A DNA stretch of 64,000 bases from Aureispira sp963837355 (GTDB taxonomy: Bacteria; Bacteroidota; Bacteroidia; Chitinophagales; Saprospiraceae), in the NCBI GenBank assembly GCA_963837355.1, contig CAWIMY010000001.1:101261-165260 (forward strand), given 5' to 3'. How positions within the stretch are numbered: position 1 is the stretch's first letter; each line of letters opens with the position of its first letter. The position numbers and the translations under genes are program-made. The notes beneath the pieces were generated by a model. It saw only the letters and a program-made list of their open reading frames with translations. It did not search any database and had not been told where the DNA came from. Positions 42,126 to 55,400 of the stretch are shown in pieces.

Positions 42126-45100
42126 TTATCGGATAATGAGCTGTGTTTGCTCTACCGCTTCTTTCTCTGTATATAACACCACAAAATACGTTCCTGTGAG
42201 CCAATTGCTTGTATTTAATGTCAATATACCTTGTTGCCCTTGGACTGTAAGGGTGATCATCTGCTGCCCTGCTGTAGAAGTCACAATCAATTGCCCTTTC
42301 TCTATTCCTTCAGGAAGTTTGTAGCGCACATCTGCCCAATCGGTAGTAGGATTCGGGTAAATGGCTAAATTTCCTTTGGCTATTTTTGTTAATGGCCATT
42401 GCAAACTTTTTTCTTCTGCTCCTTCTGGTAGTGTAGGATGATAACGATAGGTATCACTATAGAAAAAATCTATAATATTAGCCGCTTTCATAGCCACAAA
42501 ACCATAGTTGTTCTCCACTAATTCATTCAAGACAATCACCTCGTCTTTGGTCAACGTTGCTTCTGTTCGATCGTCTTGATAAGCTACCTGTAATAGGTTC
42601 AATAGTATTAAATAATCTTGGTGATTATCCAATACTACACCTGTTAAGGTATAGTCATCTGTTATAGTTGAAAGATGATCAATAGCATCAGTATACTGCT
42701 GACAGCTCCAGTGATGTTCTACCAATTCATACTCTGTGGACAAGCCTACTTTGTGCCCAATCCAAATCGCTATGCTATCCCAGTTTGTATCAGTCGTATC
42801 ATTTCTATAATAGAAAATCACCTCATTGGCTTTACTGGTCAAATGCTGTCCTTTTCCTCCAATTTCTGAGGGTAAAGTGGTGCTGGTAGGATTATTTTGA
42901 TAATCCTGTAAGAGCTGTTGATATTCTCCCCAATATTGATAATACGCTGTCTTTAGATCGGCCAAGGTTGCTATATCTCCATTGCTCCCTAAAGGCTTAA
43001 AAAAGCCTAAATTGGTGTAGGCCAAATCACAAAAATTGGAAGTCACCTCCAAATAATGCTACTTGAGTTATCTACATTAATAGTATCCGTAGGTTCCTGT
43101 ACTTGGGTAGGGTTAGGAGGTAACCAATAATTGACCTTATTCAAAATAGAAGCATCATTACTCATATGCCAATCTATGCCAAAACTGCCATTCAATGGAT
43201 AAGAAAAACTATTGTAAGCAGGTTGTCCAAAATCTCCTTGATCAGTTCCAATAGCCGCTCCTATAGGCGCTTGATAAGCTTGCATAACCGTAATGTCTAA
43301 CGCATTGCCTGTTTGCCCATTGCAAAGATATTGCAATCCTCCAAACTGATTGCTCAAATCAAAGCCACTATTCCCATGCGCCAAATTAGCCAAGGACAAG
43401 TTCGTAAAGGTATTGTTCCTGATCTCATTAAACCCACTCCCCAAATCATCTACCCAAAAACCCAAGGTAGGACGACCAGCAGCCGCATTAACAGAAGGCG
43501 CAAAATCATTCTGCTCCGCCACAAAATCTCCTTGCCGCAAAATACTCACTCCATAGCTATCATCAGTGCTAGGATGGCCACCAACTTCAAAACTGTTCCG
43601 TAGTAGTTTCAAGCCACCACTCGCGCGCACAATGACCCCACGGTTGTTGTCCACAAAATCCGTCTGATCCACTACGTTGGAGTACTGTGTCGGCGTACCG
43701 CCCAGTACGACCCCTCTAGACAAGCCCTCAAAACTGTTGCGTTGAAAGTTGCCGCTATTCTGCCAAGCCGTGAGCTGTACACTCGCCGATAAGGTAAAAA
43801 TCCCGTAAGGATCGTCGTCGTCTCGTTGACTGCGGGTATCGCGGAAGGTACAGCCTTGAATCTGCAAACGGCCAATGTTCCAAGCCGATAAGTGGCCTAA
43901 GAAGTCTTGACGCAACTCGTCGTTTACTTCAAAGGTACAATCGACAAACTGACTTAAATAAGGACTCGCGCCACTAGAGCGGTACTTCATAAACTCCGCG
44001 CTGCGCCAGTTGTTTAGAAATTGGGTATTGCCTGCGATGACAATGCCGCCTGTGCCGCCACTCGTGCCGCTCGCATTGGGGTAGTCGCCCACTTTCCAGA
44101 GCCGCACGGCTTCTTTGGCGTGTTCTATGGTAGAATGAGTCGTCAATAACACCCCTTGGTTGTTGGGCGCTTGGCTGTTTTGGGTGGTTCCCCATACTTC
44201 GATGCCCTGCCATACTTGGCCGCAGAGGTTGGTAATGGTACTGCTGTCTACGGTGAGTTGTCCCCCTGGCTCTACGACAATCAACCCATCCTTGGGCATG
44301 TTGAGCGTCATGTTTTTGAGCGTCAGCGTTACGCCTGCTTTGACCCGAATATCTCTGGACATGTTTTTATCGGTCGTCCACGTTTCGTTTTGATCTACGC
44401 TTCTAAAGCTCCGAAAAGCGATGTTGTCCTCGGCGGGGAGTATGTCGGCCTCCCACATCCCTCTTCCGAAGGTAGCCGCGCGTAGTTTGCCCACACAGTA
44501 GTTGATTTTGATTTCGGTGACCCGTACGTTAGGAAAGTCTTCGCCGTAACGCAACCAATTGCCTGTTCCTTCGCGGACATAAATGCCTGCATCGGTCGCA
44601 ATATAGAGGCGGTCGTTGGTACCGCGTTGATAGACGAATCCCATTGATGGGTAAATTCAAGGCCGCTAGAGAGCCGTTTGCATCGTCGTAGCTGGTTCAA
44701 CTATCGCCTGCATCATTCGAGTAGAAGACTTTATACCCGCTGCCATAGCCTGTCATACTAATCCACACACGCTCGCCGTTGAGCGGATCTACGGCAATGC
44801 CTGTGATGGGGTTGGGGTCTCCTATAAAACTAGCGACAGTAGGATCTATAGGAATGTTAGCGGTTTTGATGTCAAAACAAGTATCACAGCCCATACTATT
44901 CGCGTCGTTGACATAGAAGTCACAGCGTCTATTTTTTTTAGTGTCTCCTAACGTAGCTAAATAGGTATAGTTGGTACTATCGTCTTCTGAAAAGGCAATT
45001 TCTAAAATACGGCGGTCCCAATTACTGGGTTGATGTAGTTTGAGGTCAGATTTAACAGGAAGTACAAAGTCAATAACGGTCTTTCTAGACACTAATCTAC

Positions 45101-47192
45101 ATAAGGTATCTCTGGTCCATTTACCAGGTACTATAGGATGTGGTGTGAAATTAGGAGCTATTCCTACTATCATTCCACCTATCTCGGCACAGGTAGACCC
45201 AGTAATGTTATTACTGTAATTAATTCCGTTGGGATCACTAAAGGCCCTAATTCCTCTCAGCATTGAATCAATACTCGGTAAGTTATAAGAAGCATCAAAC
45301 GAATAATATTCCAAGCTTCGCTGATACAATTCTGAAAACCCTAAATAAGCATCTTCATTTTTGGGGTGATTAACCATGGGGAAGGTATTGGGAACCCTTG
45401 CAGGAACATTGTTCCAAATGGTGTCCAACGCGAGTAAGACATTCTCAGGATCTGTTCCAAATTCCAGCGCTCTGCGCAGAGAATCACGCCCCTCAAAAAG
45501 ACCTTGATAGGTATTGAATTTCAGATAAAAAGTTCCTGTGTGATCATCTATTTTAGCTCCGTAACCGTCGTTCCTTATATTACTTCCTTTCCAAGAAGTA
45601 CCCGCATTAATGGTATGAAAAATGCCATTATCTTGTAGAGCCGTTACGATGACACTATCGTCTCCTTCCCAGTCATCAAACGACCAAATAGTAGCTACTC
45701 CCAAACCGTTGTAGCATTGTTTGTTTTCATTGGTATACCGATTCCAAGTCTCTACGCCTCCATGATTACCAATGAACAAAATACTATCGGCATGAGGAGG
45801 ATACTCTAAAGCGTGCACGTCATCATGCCGCATGGTTGTAAGGGTGAGTTGCAGCCCTGCTCCTGACGGCAGAGGCTTATAGGCCGTTATTCCCACTGCT
45901 CCTACATGAACAATACTATCTCTAGAAGTACTGACGGATATAGCTGCCCAATCGGGACTCACCGTCTCAAAAGTCTTAAATAGAGTCCAACTGCCTGTAT
46001 ACAAATAAATTCCACTATAAGAAGCCGTATCAGCAATCACCATAGCATATATTCTACTTGGGTCAGCTGGAGTAACCGTTATGTTTATCCGTTTGATGGG
46101 ACAGTTGATGGTAGGAGCAAGACTCAAAGAAGACCACGTTGTTCCCCCATCAGTAGAACGATAGACGTCCCGTCCACTAGCATAGACCGTATCTGGATTG
46201 GTAGGGTGAAATTTAAGTCCCCGCCATTCTGTATCTAAAAAATAGCCCCCTACTGGGTTCACAGCTCCTACCAAGACCTGTTGCCAGCTCACGCCTCGGT
46301 TACTCGTTCTAAAAACACCTTGACTTGTCGCAATAAACAGAATGTTGTCATCTGTAGGATGAACCATAATATTGCGCATCGTTCCCCCTTCTTGAAAAAC
46401 GGCTAGAAGATCACTTTGTGTACTTCCGTCTATCATCGTGATACTACTTCCATTCATATCCTGCCAAGCAGTAGTACCATCTATATTGTAGTAAACTCCT
46501 TGGGTGTGCAGCAAGCTAAAATCATTAATACTCCCTCTCAAAGGGTCGTAATAGGCTTGTAAACCATAGTTAGAATAACCAAAATCTCCGTTTCCTGTAC
46601 AGACAAATACTCGATTGCTAGAAACCGCTACCCCTCCTATAGAGGTAATCGGCAAGCCTCGATCCGTGTGGTAATTGTACCAAGTATCTCCACCATCGTC
46701 CGAGCGATATAAACCGCCAAAATGAGAACCTGCATAAAGCGTTTGATTGCTCCCCCCATTGTATTGCGGATGAAAAGCAATGCGGTGAATTTGCCCCATT
46801 CCATCGTGGACATTATCTAAGGGTCTAACCACAGGCCCCAACTCCCGCCAAGGCACGGCAGGCGCATACAAGGCAGGTAAAGTAGTCCCTGTAGCACTCG
46901 CCACCCCACCGACATTTTTATACGCTCGGCTATAGGCGGTCAGGGCTTGGGTGGCACGGCTCATCTTTCCATGAGGAGCTAAGCGCGTTCCCCAAGTCAT
47001 CACATCGCGCCGTACGCGGTTATAGATACCGCCCTCGGTGCTATCGTCTTGGTGGTAGGTATAAAAGGAATCTAAAAAGGAATAAAAAGAAGAATCTGGG
47101 TGCACCTCAAATTGTGCGTGCGCAGAGTTGGGGAAGCTCCCAACTAAGCCTAAGAGTAGGAGGCATAGCGTCCCTTGCAGTAATTTTGACAT
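42126..47192 (-). CDS. Large T9SS-exported protein: BNR/sortilin-like repeats, beta-helix, sorting domain (frameshifted)
   Basis: Three open parts (47192-44697, 44644-43043, 43052-42126) read as one protein of about 1,690 residues. It begins with a signal peptide (MSKLLQGTLCLLLLGLVGSF). Part 1 has sortilin/BNR-like blades (GGLYRSDDGGDTWYNY, VFRTSNRGVSWQQV, VYRSTDGGTTWSSL). Part 2 is a right-handed beta helix (MTLNMPKDGLIVVEPGGQLTV, NTQFLNNWRSAEFM). Part 3 ends with the T9SS domain AIYPNPTTDW ... TQLIIR. The first break (44,690) is TGA where the mirror arm has TGG, plus an extra G near 44,650 missing from the mirror arm, so both look like sequence errors. The second (near 43,048) is unresolved. 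It is probably a secreted adhesin or surface protein. Confidence 0.75.
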
Positions 47193-47362
47193 AAATTACG
47201 GGTATTAAAAGTGTGAAATAATCGACTTGATTGGTTTCACCTTCTTACCGTGGGGTGTAAGTTGGGGAACACCAGATTGAAGGGCAGCAGTTACGTATGC
47301 CTATAATTGCTCGCTATAGACTTTTACTGCTTGATCCAATGTGGTTATTGGTGTGGGTAGTA

Positions 47363-47392
47363 CAAAGATAAAATAAGATTTTATTCTTGCAA
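47363..47392 (-). promoter_or_regulatory. Promoter of the large T9SS gene
   Basis: On the minus strand TTG (47392-47390), a 19-nt spacer and TATCTTTG (47370-47363) match the Bacteroidota consensus. The leader is about 165 nt. In the mirror arm this segment is damaged by a deletion of about 25 bp. Confidence 0.65.
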
Positions 47393-47556
47393 TATTTTTA
47401 GGACATAAAAAACGTTTTTTTATCTAAAAGGATCAAAATGAGTACTTTCGTTCTATAAGCTTTGAAATACTTAGAGATTCAAAAGCAAACCCAATATAGT
47501 AAAATAGCGAAGTAAGGCAATTCTGGGTTGCACTAGAATTGGTGGCCTTACAGCTT

Positions 47557-47602
47557 AAAAAATAAAAAAGCGAATAGAACGCACAGGGCCTTCTACTCGC
47601 TT
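47557..47602 (-). terminator. Terminator of the repeat/PKD T9SS gene
   Basis: AAGCGAGTAGAA and TTCTATTCGCTT pair (one G-T) around an 11-nt loop, followed by TTTTATTTTTT, 24 bp after the stop codon at 47626. Confidence 0.85.
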
Positions 47603-47625
47603 ACGAATCAAAAAAAACTATTGCC

Positions 47626-49883
47626 TTATTCAATCACTACTCGACGGGCAAACTGTCGATCAATCCGCAGCCAATAGACCCCCGAGGGCAATTGTTGGCG
47701 GTTGATGTGCTGAATGTTGGTGGTGCGTTGCGTGTAATAGACGCGCTGCCCCAAGGTGTTCCACAACTCAATAGACGCGTCCTGTTGGGAGTAGTCGCCA
47801 AAGTCGATGGTAAACGCCCCTTGGTTGGGGTTAGGGTAGACTTGAATACGATCGGCTCCTGTTGGCAAAACCGTCGTTGAAATCACATCCACATCGTGGC
47901 AATTAGACGTATCTTGACAACCATTTTTAGTCAAGATGACCGCATATAAGCCACTGCCAGAGAACGTATACGTCGCGTTGGTTTCGCCCACAATGGGCAA
48001 CCCCGTTGCGCAATCGAACCACTGAAACGCATCGTTGTTCGGATTCGCCGACAAGGTAAAGCCCGCTAGGCTTAGACTAGTGTCAATGACCGTTTGGAAT
48101 ACGTTTTTCTGGGTGTTGTCCGTGCAACCTGTTTGGTTGTCGGTAACCGTGACGACATAGTTGCCGCCCATTCCCACCACAAGGCTTTGATCGCTCGATC
48201 CTGTGTTCCATAAGTAGCTGTAAGTACCACTGTTGGCAGTCAAGGTCAGGCTGTCGCCAAAACAGAAACTGTCTACTCCTGTGCTGGTCGTAATCGCAGC
48301 AACAGGCGCAGGCGCAATAGCAATCGCTTTGACAAACGTATTGCCACAGCCAAAACTGTTACAGGCTTGCAAGCGCACTTCGTGTGTGGTTGCCGCCGCG
48401 TTCCAGTTGACGGTTATCGCACTGGTGTTATTACCCGTCACAATCGTCCCCCCAACAACCGTCCAGTTATAGGTGGCATTGGGTTGTGTGGTCACGCTGT
48501 AGCTAATATTGGTTAAGTTATTCGTAGAACAAAAAACCGAGTCGCCAGCGATGGCACTAATGACAGGAAATAAGCTGGTATCAATTTCTACCACGACTCC
48601 AAAAGCAGGGCTCCAGGTGCCGTCGCGACCTTGTACGCGGGTGTATAAAGCATGGGGCCAAGGGCCAGGTTAAAGGTGGCGAGGCTATCGCCAATCGTTT
48701 CTAAGGCTTGGTCAAAATTCCCGTCTAAGGCCAGCAGCGGACTGCCGTTGCCTGCTCCAGGATCAGTATCCCAGAAGTATTCTGCTGCCATCACATTAAT
48801 GGTGTGTCCAGTCGCCAAAGGCGTAGCGGCCACATTCATAACTTGGGTAAAAACAGGACTCCACGCCCCATCTTGTCCTACGACACGAATAGAAAAACGG
48901 TGTAGGCCGTTGGCGGGTAAACTCGCGGGTACGGCATTGGAAAATGCCGTTTCTATCGCTTGGTCAAAGTTGCCATCGAACGCCAATAAAGGTGTTCCGT
49001 TGCCCTGCCCAGGATCGGTATCCCAAAAGTATTCCGCTGCTGTCAAATTAATAGTGTGTCCCGTCGCCAAAGGCGTAGCGGCCACATTCATAACTTGTGC
49101 AAACACAGGACTCCACGCCCCATCCTGTCCTACGACACGAATAGAAAAACGGTGTGGGCCATTGGCGGGCAGACTCGCGGGTACGGCGTTTGCGAACGCA
49201 ATTTCTAAGGCTTGGTCAAAGTTGCCATCGAACGCCAACAAAGGTGTTCCGTTGCCCTGCCCAGGATCGGTATCCCAAAAGTATTCCGCAGCGGTCAAAT
49301 TAATCGCATGTCCAGTTGCCAAAGGCGTAGCGGCGATGTTCATAACTTGGGCAAAAACAGGACTCCATGTCCCATCTTGTCCTACGATACGAATGGATAA
49401 GCGGTGTAAGCCGTTGGTAGGTAAACTCGTTGGTACGGCATTGTTAAACGCCGTTTCTAATGCTTGGTCAAAATTACCGTCAAATGCTATTAAAGCAGTT
49501 CCGTTGCCTTGTCCGGGATCGGTGTCCCAGAAATATTCGGCGGCGGTGAGGTTAATTAAATGACCTGTAGAGAGGGGAGTCGCTTGTACGTTGACGGCTT
49601 GCGCAAACGTCGGACTCCAAGTGCCGTCTTGTCCTTTGATACGAATATGAAGGGTGTGTAAACCTGCGTTGGGCGTGGTAGTGGTGGCGATCAGTACTTC
49701 TTCGAGTGCTTCGTCAAAGTTGCCATCAGCGGCAGCTACTGCCGTACCATTGCCCTGTCCAGGGTCAGTATCCCAAAAATATTCGCCTTCTATAACCGTG
49801 TTTTGTCCCGATACCGAAGTAGCGCAAAACACCAAGAAGCTAATCAAGAACAGTAATGGAAGGACTCTAGCGATCAAAACCAA
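47626..49883 (-). CDS. T9SS-exported protein with five 84-residue repeats and a PKD/Ig-like region (one frameshift)
   Basis: It starts at 49883 with a signal peptide (MVLIARVLPLLFLISFLVFC ... VSGQ). Frame one (49883-48588) holds five repeats beginning EYFWDTDPGQGNGT and containing AFDGNFDQALE and GQDGTWSPVFAQVMN. Frame two (48594-47626) has PKD/Ig-like domains as in SprB-type adhesins (YNWTVVGGTIVTGNNTS, YLWNTGSSDQSLVVGMGGNY) and a T9SS domain (QVYPNPNQGAFTIDFG ... ARRVVIE). The frames join near 48,640 in a CCC run: with one indel the sequence reads LYTRVQGRDGTWSPAFGVVVEID. One protein of about 750 residues is expected. The start lies 38 bp from the mirror axis, so its promoter is not visible. 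Confidence 0.8.
48700..49800 (-). repeat. 252-bp tandem repeats inside the secreted-protein gene
   Basis: Five units of 84 codons, each starting with the EYFWDTDP motif, with the central three nearly identical at DNA level. Such arrays change copy number easily and also cause assembly trouble. Confidence 0.85.
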
Positions 49884-49900
49884 GCGCTTTTACGTCCAAG

Positions 49901-49941
49901 TTGTACCCTTGAAAGATACCTCTTTCTTTTCAAGGGTACAA
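49901..49941. repeat. Axis of the giant palindrome, with a central hairpin
   Basis: TTGTACCCTTGAAA (49901-49914) and its complement TTTCAAGGGTACAA (49928-49941) flank a 13-nt loop. Outside it, the sequence GCTAATCAAGAACAGTAATGG on the left is repeated in reverse complement on the right, after an unmatched ~41 bp on the left and ~10 bp on the right. Confidence 0.9.
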
Positions 49942-52061
49942 GCAGCCGACCCCATTACTGTTCTTGATTAGCTTCTTGGTGTTTTGCGCTACTTCAGTTA
50001 TGGGACAAAACGCGGTTTAAATAAAGGCGAATATTTTTGGGATACTGACCCAGCAAGGCAACGGAACGGCGGTTACCGCCGCTGATGGCAACAATAGCCA
50101 CCACTACCCACGCCCAACGCCAGTTTTGTGGAGTCCGAACATTTTGCGCAAGCCGTCCGACGTACAAGCGACTCCCCTCTCTACAGGTCATTTGACCACC
50201 GAATGTCTGGGACACCGATCCCGGACAAGGCAACGGAACTGCTTTAATAGCATTTGACGGTAATTTTGACCAAGCATTAGAAACGGCGTTTTGCCGTACC
50301 AACGAGTTTACCTACCAACAGCTTACACCGCTTATCCATTCGTGTCGTAGGACGATGGGACATGGAGTCCTGTGTTTGCACAAGTTATGAACATCGCCGC
50401 TACGTGTTTTTGGCAACTGGACATGCGATTAATTTGACCGCTGCGGAATCTTTTTGCAATCTCAATTATAGGCATTTAGGCATTCGATGGCAACTTTGAC
50501 CAAGCCGTTCGTTGCGGCAAACGCCCATACCCGCGAGTCTGCCCGCCAATGGCCACGGCCGGTTTCTTATTGGTGTCGTAGGACAGGATGGGGCGTGGAG
50601 TCCTGTGTTTGCACAAGTTATGAATGTGGCCGCTACGCCTTTGGCGACGGGACACACTATTAATTTGACAGCAGCGGAATACTTTTGGGATACCGATCCT
50701 GGGCAGAGCAACGGAACACCTTTATTGGCGTTCGATGGCAACTTTGACCAAGCGATAGAAAACGGCATTTTCTCAACGCCGTACCCGCGAGTCTGCCCGC
50801 CAATGGCCTACACCGTTTTTCTATTCGTGTTGTAGGACAAGATGGGGCGTGGGATCCTGTTTTTACCCAAGTTATGAATGTGGCCGCTACGGCCTTTCGG
50901 CGACTATCGACACACCATTAATGTGATGGCGGCGGATCCTTCTGGGATACTAATTCCCTGGAGCAGGCAACGGCAGTCCGCTGCTGGCCTTGGATGGAAC
51001 GACCCTGCAAAACGATTGGCGATAGCCCTGGCCACCTTTAAGGCCAGGTTGAGCACATGCTTTATATACCCGCGATTACAAGGGCACGACGCACTGGAGC
51101 CCTGCTTTTGGAGTCGTGGTAGAAATTGATACCAGCTTATTTCCTGTCATTAGTGCCATCGCTGGCGACTCGTTTTTGTTCTACGAATAACTTAACCAAT
51201 ATTAGCTACAGCGTGACCACACAACCCAATGCAACCTATAACTGACAGTTGTGGTTAATATAAGGGTAATAACGCCAGGTGCCAATAATTTGCCGACTGG
51301 AACGCGGCGGCAACCACACACGAAGTGCGCTTGCAAGCCTGTAACAGTTTTGGCTGTGGCAATACGTTTGTCAAAGCGATTGCTATTGCGCCTGCGCCTG
51401 TTGCTGCGATTCAGCCGCACAGGAGTCACGGTTAATATATTTTGGCGACAGCCTGACCTTGACTGCCGACGTGGGTACCTACAGCTACTATGGAACACAG
51501 GATCGAGCGATCAAAGCCTTGTGGTGGGAATGGGCGGCAACTATCTCGTCACGGTTACCGACAACCAAACAGGTTGCACGGACAACGCCCAGAAAAACGT
51601 GTTACGGTGACCATGGACTGGTCTGACCTTGGCGGGTTGGGCTTAGTCGCAATTGCAAACGACCGATCGGTTTGGGTGTCGTTGCAGTTGGCAACAGGGG
51701 TTGCCCATTGTGGGCAAAACCAACGCAACATATCTCTCATCTGGCAGTGGCTTATATGCGGTCATCTTGACTAAAAATGGTTGTCAAGATGGTTGGGTAG
51801 GTGTGGATGTTATTTCAACGACGGTTTTTGCCAACAGGAGCCAATCAGTTATTCAAGTCTACCCTAACCCCAACCAAGGGGCGTTTCATCGACTTTGGCG
51901 AGCTCTCCCAACAGGACGCGTCTATTGAGTTGTGGAACACCTTGGCATGTCTGTATACGCAACGCACAGCCAACATTCAGCACATCAACCGCCAACAATT
52001 GCCCTCGGGGGTCTATTCAGCTGCATAATACAGGCTTTACCATCGAGTAGTGATTGAATAA
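49942..52061 (+). pseudogene. Mirror copy of the repeat/PKD T9SS gene
   Basis: It begins inside the signal peptide (LISFLVFCATSV, no start codon) and is broken into many short frames. The EYFWDTDP repeats and the PKD region remain readable, and it ends VVIE-stop at 52061. At least one repeat unit is degraded or partly lost. Confidence 0.85.
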
Positions 52062-52471
52062 GGCAATAGTTTTTTTTGATTCGTAAGCGAGTAGAAGGCC
52101 ATTGTGGTTTCTATTCGCTTTTTTATTTTTTAAGTTGTAAGGCCACCAATTCTAGTGCAACACCAAGTCCTTTACTTCGCTATTTTACTATATTGGGTTT
52201 GCTTTTGAATCTCTAAGTATTTCAAAGCTATAAACGAAAGTACTCATTTTGATCCTTTTAGATAAAAAAACGTTTTTATGTCCTAGAATTATTCGAGTAC
52301 TACCCACACCAATAACCACATTGGATCAAGCAGTAAAAGTCTATAGCGAGCAATTATAGGCATACTTAACTGCTGCCCTTCAATCTGGTGTTCCCAACTT
52401 ACACCCCACGGTAAGAAGGTGAAAGCTGGATATTCGAGTTGATTATTTCACACTTTTAATACCCGTAATTT
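52062..52471. other. Mirror of the intergenic region 47193-47625
   Basis: It contains the degraded copies of the terminator (AAGCGAGTAGAA retained) and of the promoter, which is damaged by a deletion near 52,290. No additional gene. Confidence 0.75.
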
Positions 52472-55400
52472 ATATTTAAAATTACTGCAAGGGACGCTAT
52501 GCCTACTTGACTACGTTAGTTTGGAGCTTCCCAACTCGCACACCGCACAATTTGAGGTGCACCAAGTCTTCTTTTTATTCCTTTTTAGATTCCTTTTACA
52601 CCTACCATCAAGACGATAGCACCCAAGAGCAGTGTGTATTAACCGCTTACGGCGCGATGTGATGACTTCGGGGAACGCGCTTGACTCCTCATGGTCCAGC
52701 CGTGCCGCCCAAGCCCTGACCACCTATAGCCGAGCGTATAAAATGCTCGTGGGGTCGCGTTACAGGGACTACTTTACCTGCTTTGTATGCGCCTGCCGTG
52801 CCTTGGCAGGAGTTGGGGGTCTGTGGTAGACCTGTGCATATTCGTCATGAGGCATGGCAAATTCACCGTATTGCTTTTCATCCACCGCGTTATGGGGGGA
52901 GCAACCAAACGGTCTATGCAGGGTCTCATTATGGGGGCTTATACCGCTCGGATGATGGTGTGGAACTACTTGGTACATTATGAGAGGTTTGCCGATTCTC
53001 TATAGGAGGGGTTCTGTTTCTAGCCAATCGACTATTTGTACTGTACAGGGAAAAGTGGAATTTTGGTTATTCTAACTATGGTTTACAAGGCTATTACGAC
53101 CCTTTGAGAGGGAGTATTAATGATTTTCACCTTGCTGCACCCAAGAGGAGTTTACTACAATATAGATGGTACTACTCTTGGCAGGATATAGAAATGGGAG
53201 TAGGTATCACGATGATAGACGGAAGTACACAAAGTGATACTTTCTAGCCGTTTTTCGAGAAGGGGGAACAATGCGCAATCCTGATCCTACAGATGACAAC
53301 ATTTGCATTGCGACAAGTCAAGGTGTTTTTAGAACGAGTAACAGAGGCGTGGGCCTAGGCAAGGTCTTGGTCAGTGCAAACCAGGTAGGGGCTGTTTTTT
53401 AGATACAGAATGGCGGGGGCTTAAATTTCAGCCCTACCAATCCAGATGCATGCTATAGGTTCTACTGATGGGGATTTTTCACGTGGTCTTGTTTGAGTCT
53501 TGCTCCTACCCATCGACTCGCCCATGCGAACGGATAAACATAACGGTTCCTCCAGCTGACCCAAGTAGAATATATGCTATGGTGATTGCCGATACGGCTT
53601 CTTATAGTGGAATTTATTTGTATACAGGCAGTTGGACTCTGTTGAGACTTTTGAGACGGTGAGTCCCGATTGGGCAGCTATATCGGTCAGTACTTCTAGA
53701 GATAGTATTGTTCATGTAGGAGCAGTGGGAATAACGGCCTATAAGCCTCTGCCGTCAGAAGCAGGCTGCAACTCACCCTTACAACCATGTGGCATGATGA
53801 CGTGCACGCTTTAGAGTATCCTCCTCATGCCGATAGTATTTTGTTGGATTATGGTGAAGATATTAGAGCCTTTGGAATGGGTGTACCAATGAAAACAAAC
53901 AATGCTACAACGGTTTGGGAGTAGCTACTATTTGGTCGTTTGATGACTGGGAAGGAGACGATAGTGTCATCGTGACGCTACAAGATAATGGCATTTTTCA
54001 TCCATTAATGCATGTATTGGAAAGGAAGCAATATAAGGAACAACAGTTACGGAGCTAAAATAGATGATCACACAGGAACTTTTTATCTGAAATTCAATAC
54101 CTATCAAGGTACGCAGACTCTCTGCACAGGAGCGCTGGAATTTGGAACAGATCCTGAGAATGTCTTACTGCATTGGACCATTTGGAACAATGTTCCTCAA
54201 TCCTTCCCCATGGTTAATCACCCCAAAAATGAAGATGCTTATTTAGGGTTTTCAGAATTGTATCAGCGAACTTGTTATTCGTTTGATGCTCTTATAACTT
54301 ACCGAGTATTGATTCAATGCTGAGAGGAATTAGGGGCTTCATGATGCAACGGAATTAATTACAGTAATAACATTACTGGGTCTACCTGTGCCGAGATAGG
54401 TGAAATGATAATGGGATCACTTCCTAATTTCACACCACATCCTATAGTCCCTGGTAATAGACAGATGTATTAATGTGTCCAAAGACCGTTATTGACTTTG
54501 TACTTCCTGCTTAATAGACCTCAAACTACATCAACCAGTCGACCGCCGTATTTTAGAAATTGCCTTTTCAGAAGACGATAGTACCAGACTATACCTATTT
54601 AGCTACGTTAGGAGACGCTAAAAAAAATAGACGCTGTGACTTCTATGTCAACGACGCCGAATACAATGGGCTGCAATACTTGTTTTGACATCAAAACCGC
54701 TAACATTCCTATAGATCCTACTGCCGCTAGTTTTATAGGAGACCCAACCCCATCAGCAGGCGTTGCGTGCAGATCCGCTCAACGGCGAGCGTGTGTGGAT
54801 TAGTATGACAAGTGTTCTACTCGAATGATGCAGGCGATAGTTGGGGATCGGCTACAACGGAGCTGCGAAGCGCTCTTAGCGGCCTTGAATTTGCCATCAA
54901 TGGGATTCTCTATCAACGCGGTACCAACGACCGCCTCCGGACCCGATGCAGGCATTTGGTGCTCCAGCGAAGGAACAGGCAATTGGTTGCGTTACGGCGA
55001 AGACTTTCCTAACGTACGGGTCACCGAGATTAAAATCGATCTACTGTGTGGGCAAGCTACACGCACTTCGGAAGAGGGATGTGGAGGCCGACATGCTCCG
55101 CCGAGGACAACATCGCTTTTGCGTAGATCAAAACGAAACATGGACGACCGATAAAAACATGTCCAGAGATATTAGGGTCAAAGCAGGCGCCACACTGACG
55201 CTGCGCAACATGACGCTGAACATGCCCAAAGATGGGTTGATTGTCATTAAGTTGCAGACGTTTCACCGTAGACAGCATCCGTCTTAACCTCTGCGGCCAA
55301 GTGAGCAGGGCATCGAAGTGTGGGGAACTACCCAAAACAGCCAAGCGCCCAACAACCAAGGGGTGTTATTGACGACTCAATTCTAATTGCAAAAGTATAC

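Noticed and set aside
48652..49563. A 303-codon plus-strand frame over the EYFWDTDP repeats
   Set aside because: It is antisense to the secreted-protein gene. The length comes from the repetitive DNA, and the translation (repeats of PSNANKGVPLPCPGSVSQK) has no signal or domain.
48700..50900. Idea of an invertible or phase-variable locus with inverted repeats
   Set aside because: The mirror continues for 14 kb to the window edge and includes housekeeping-type genes. No recombinase gene is present, and the right arm is randomly damaged.
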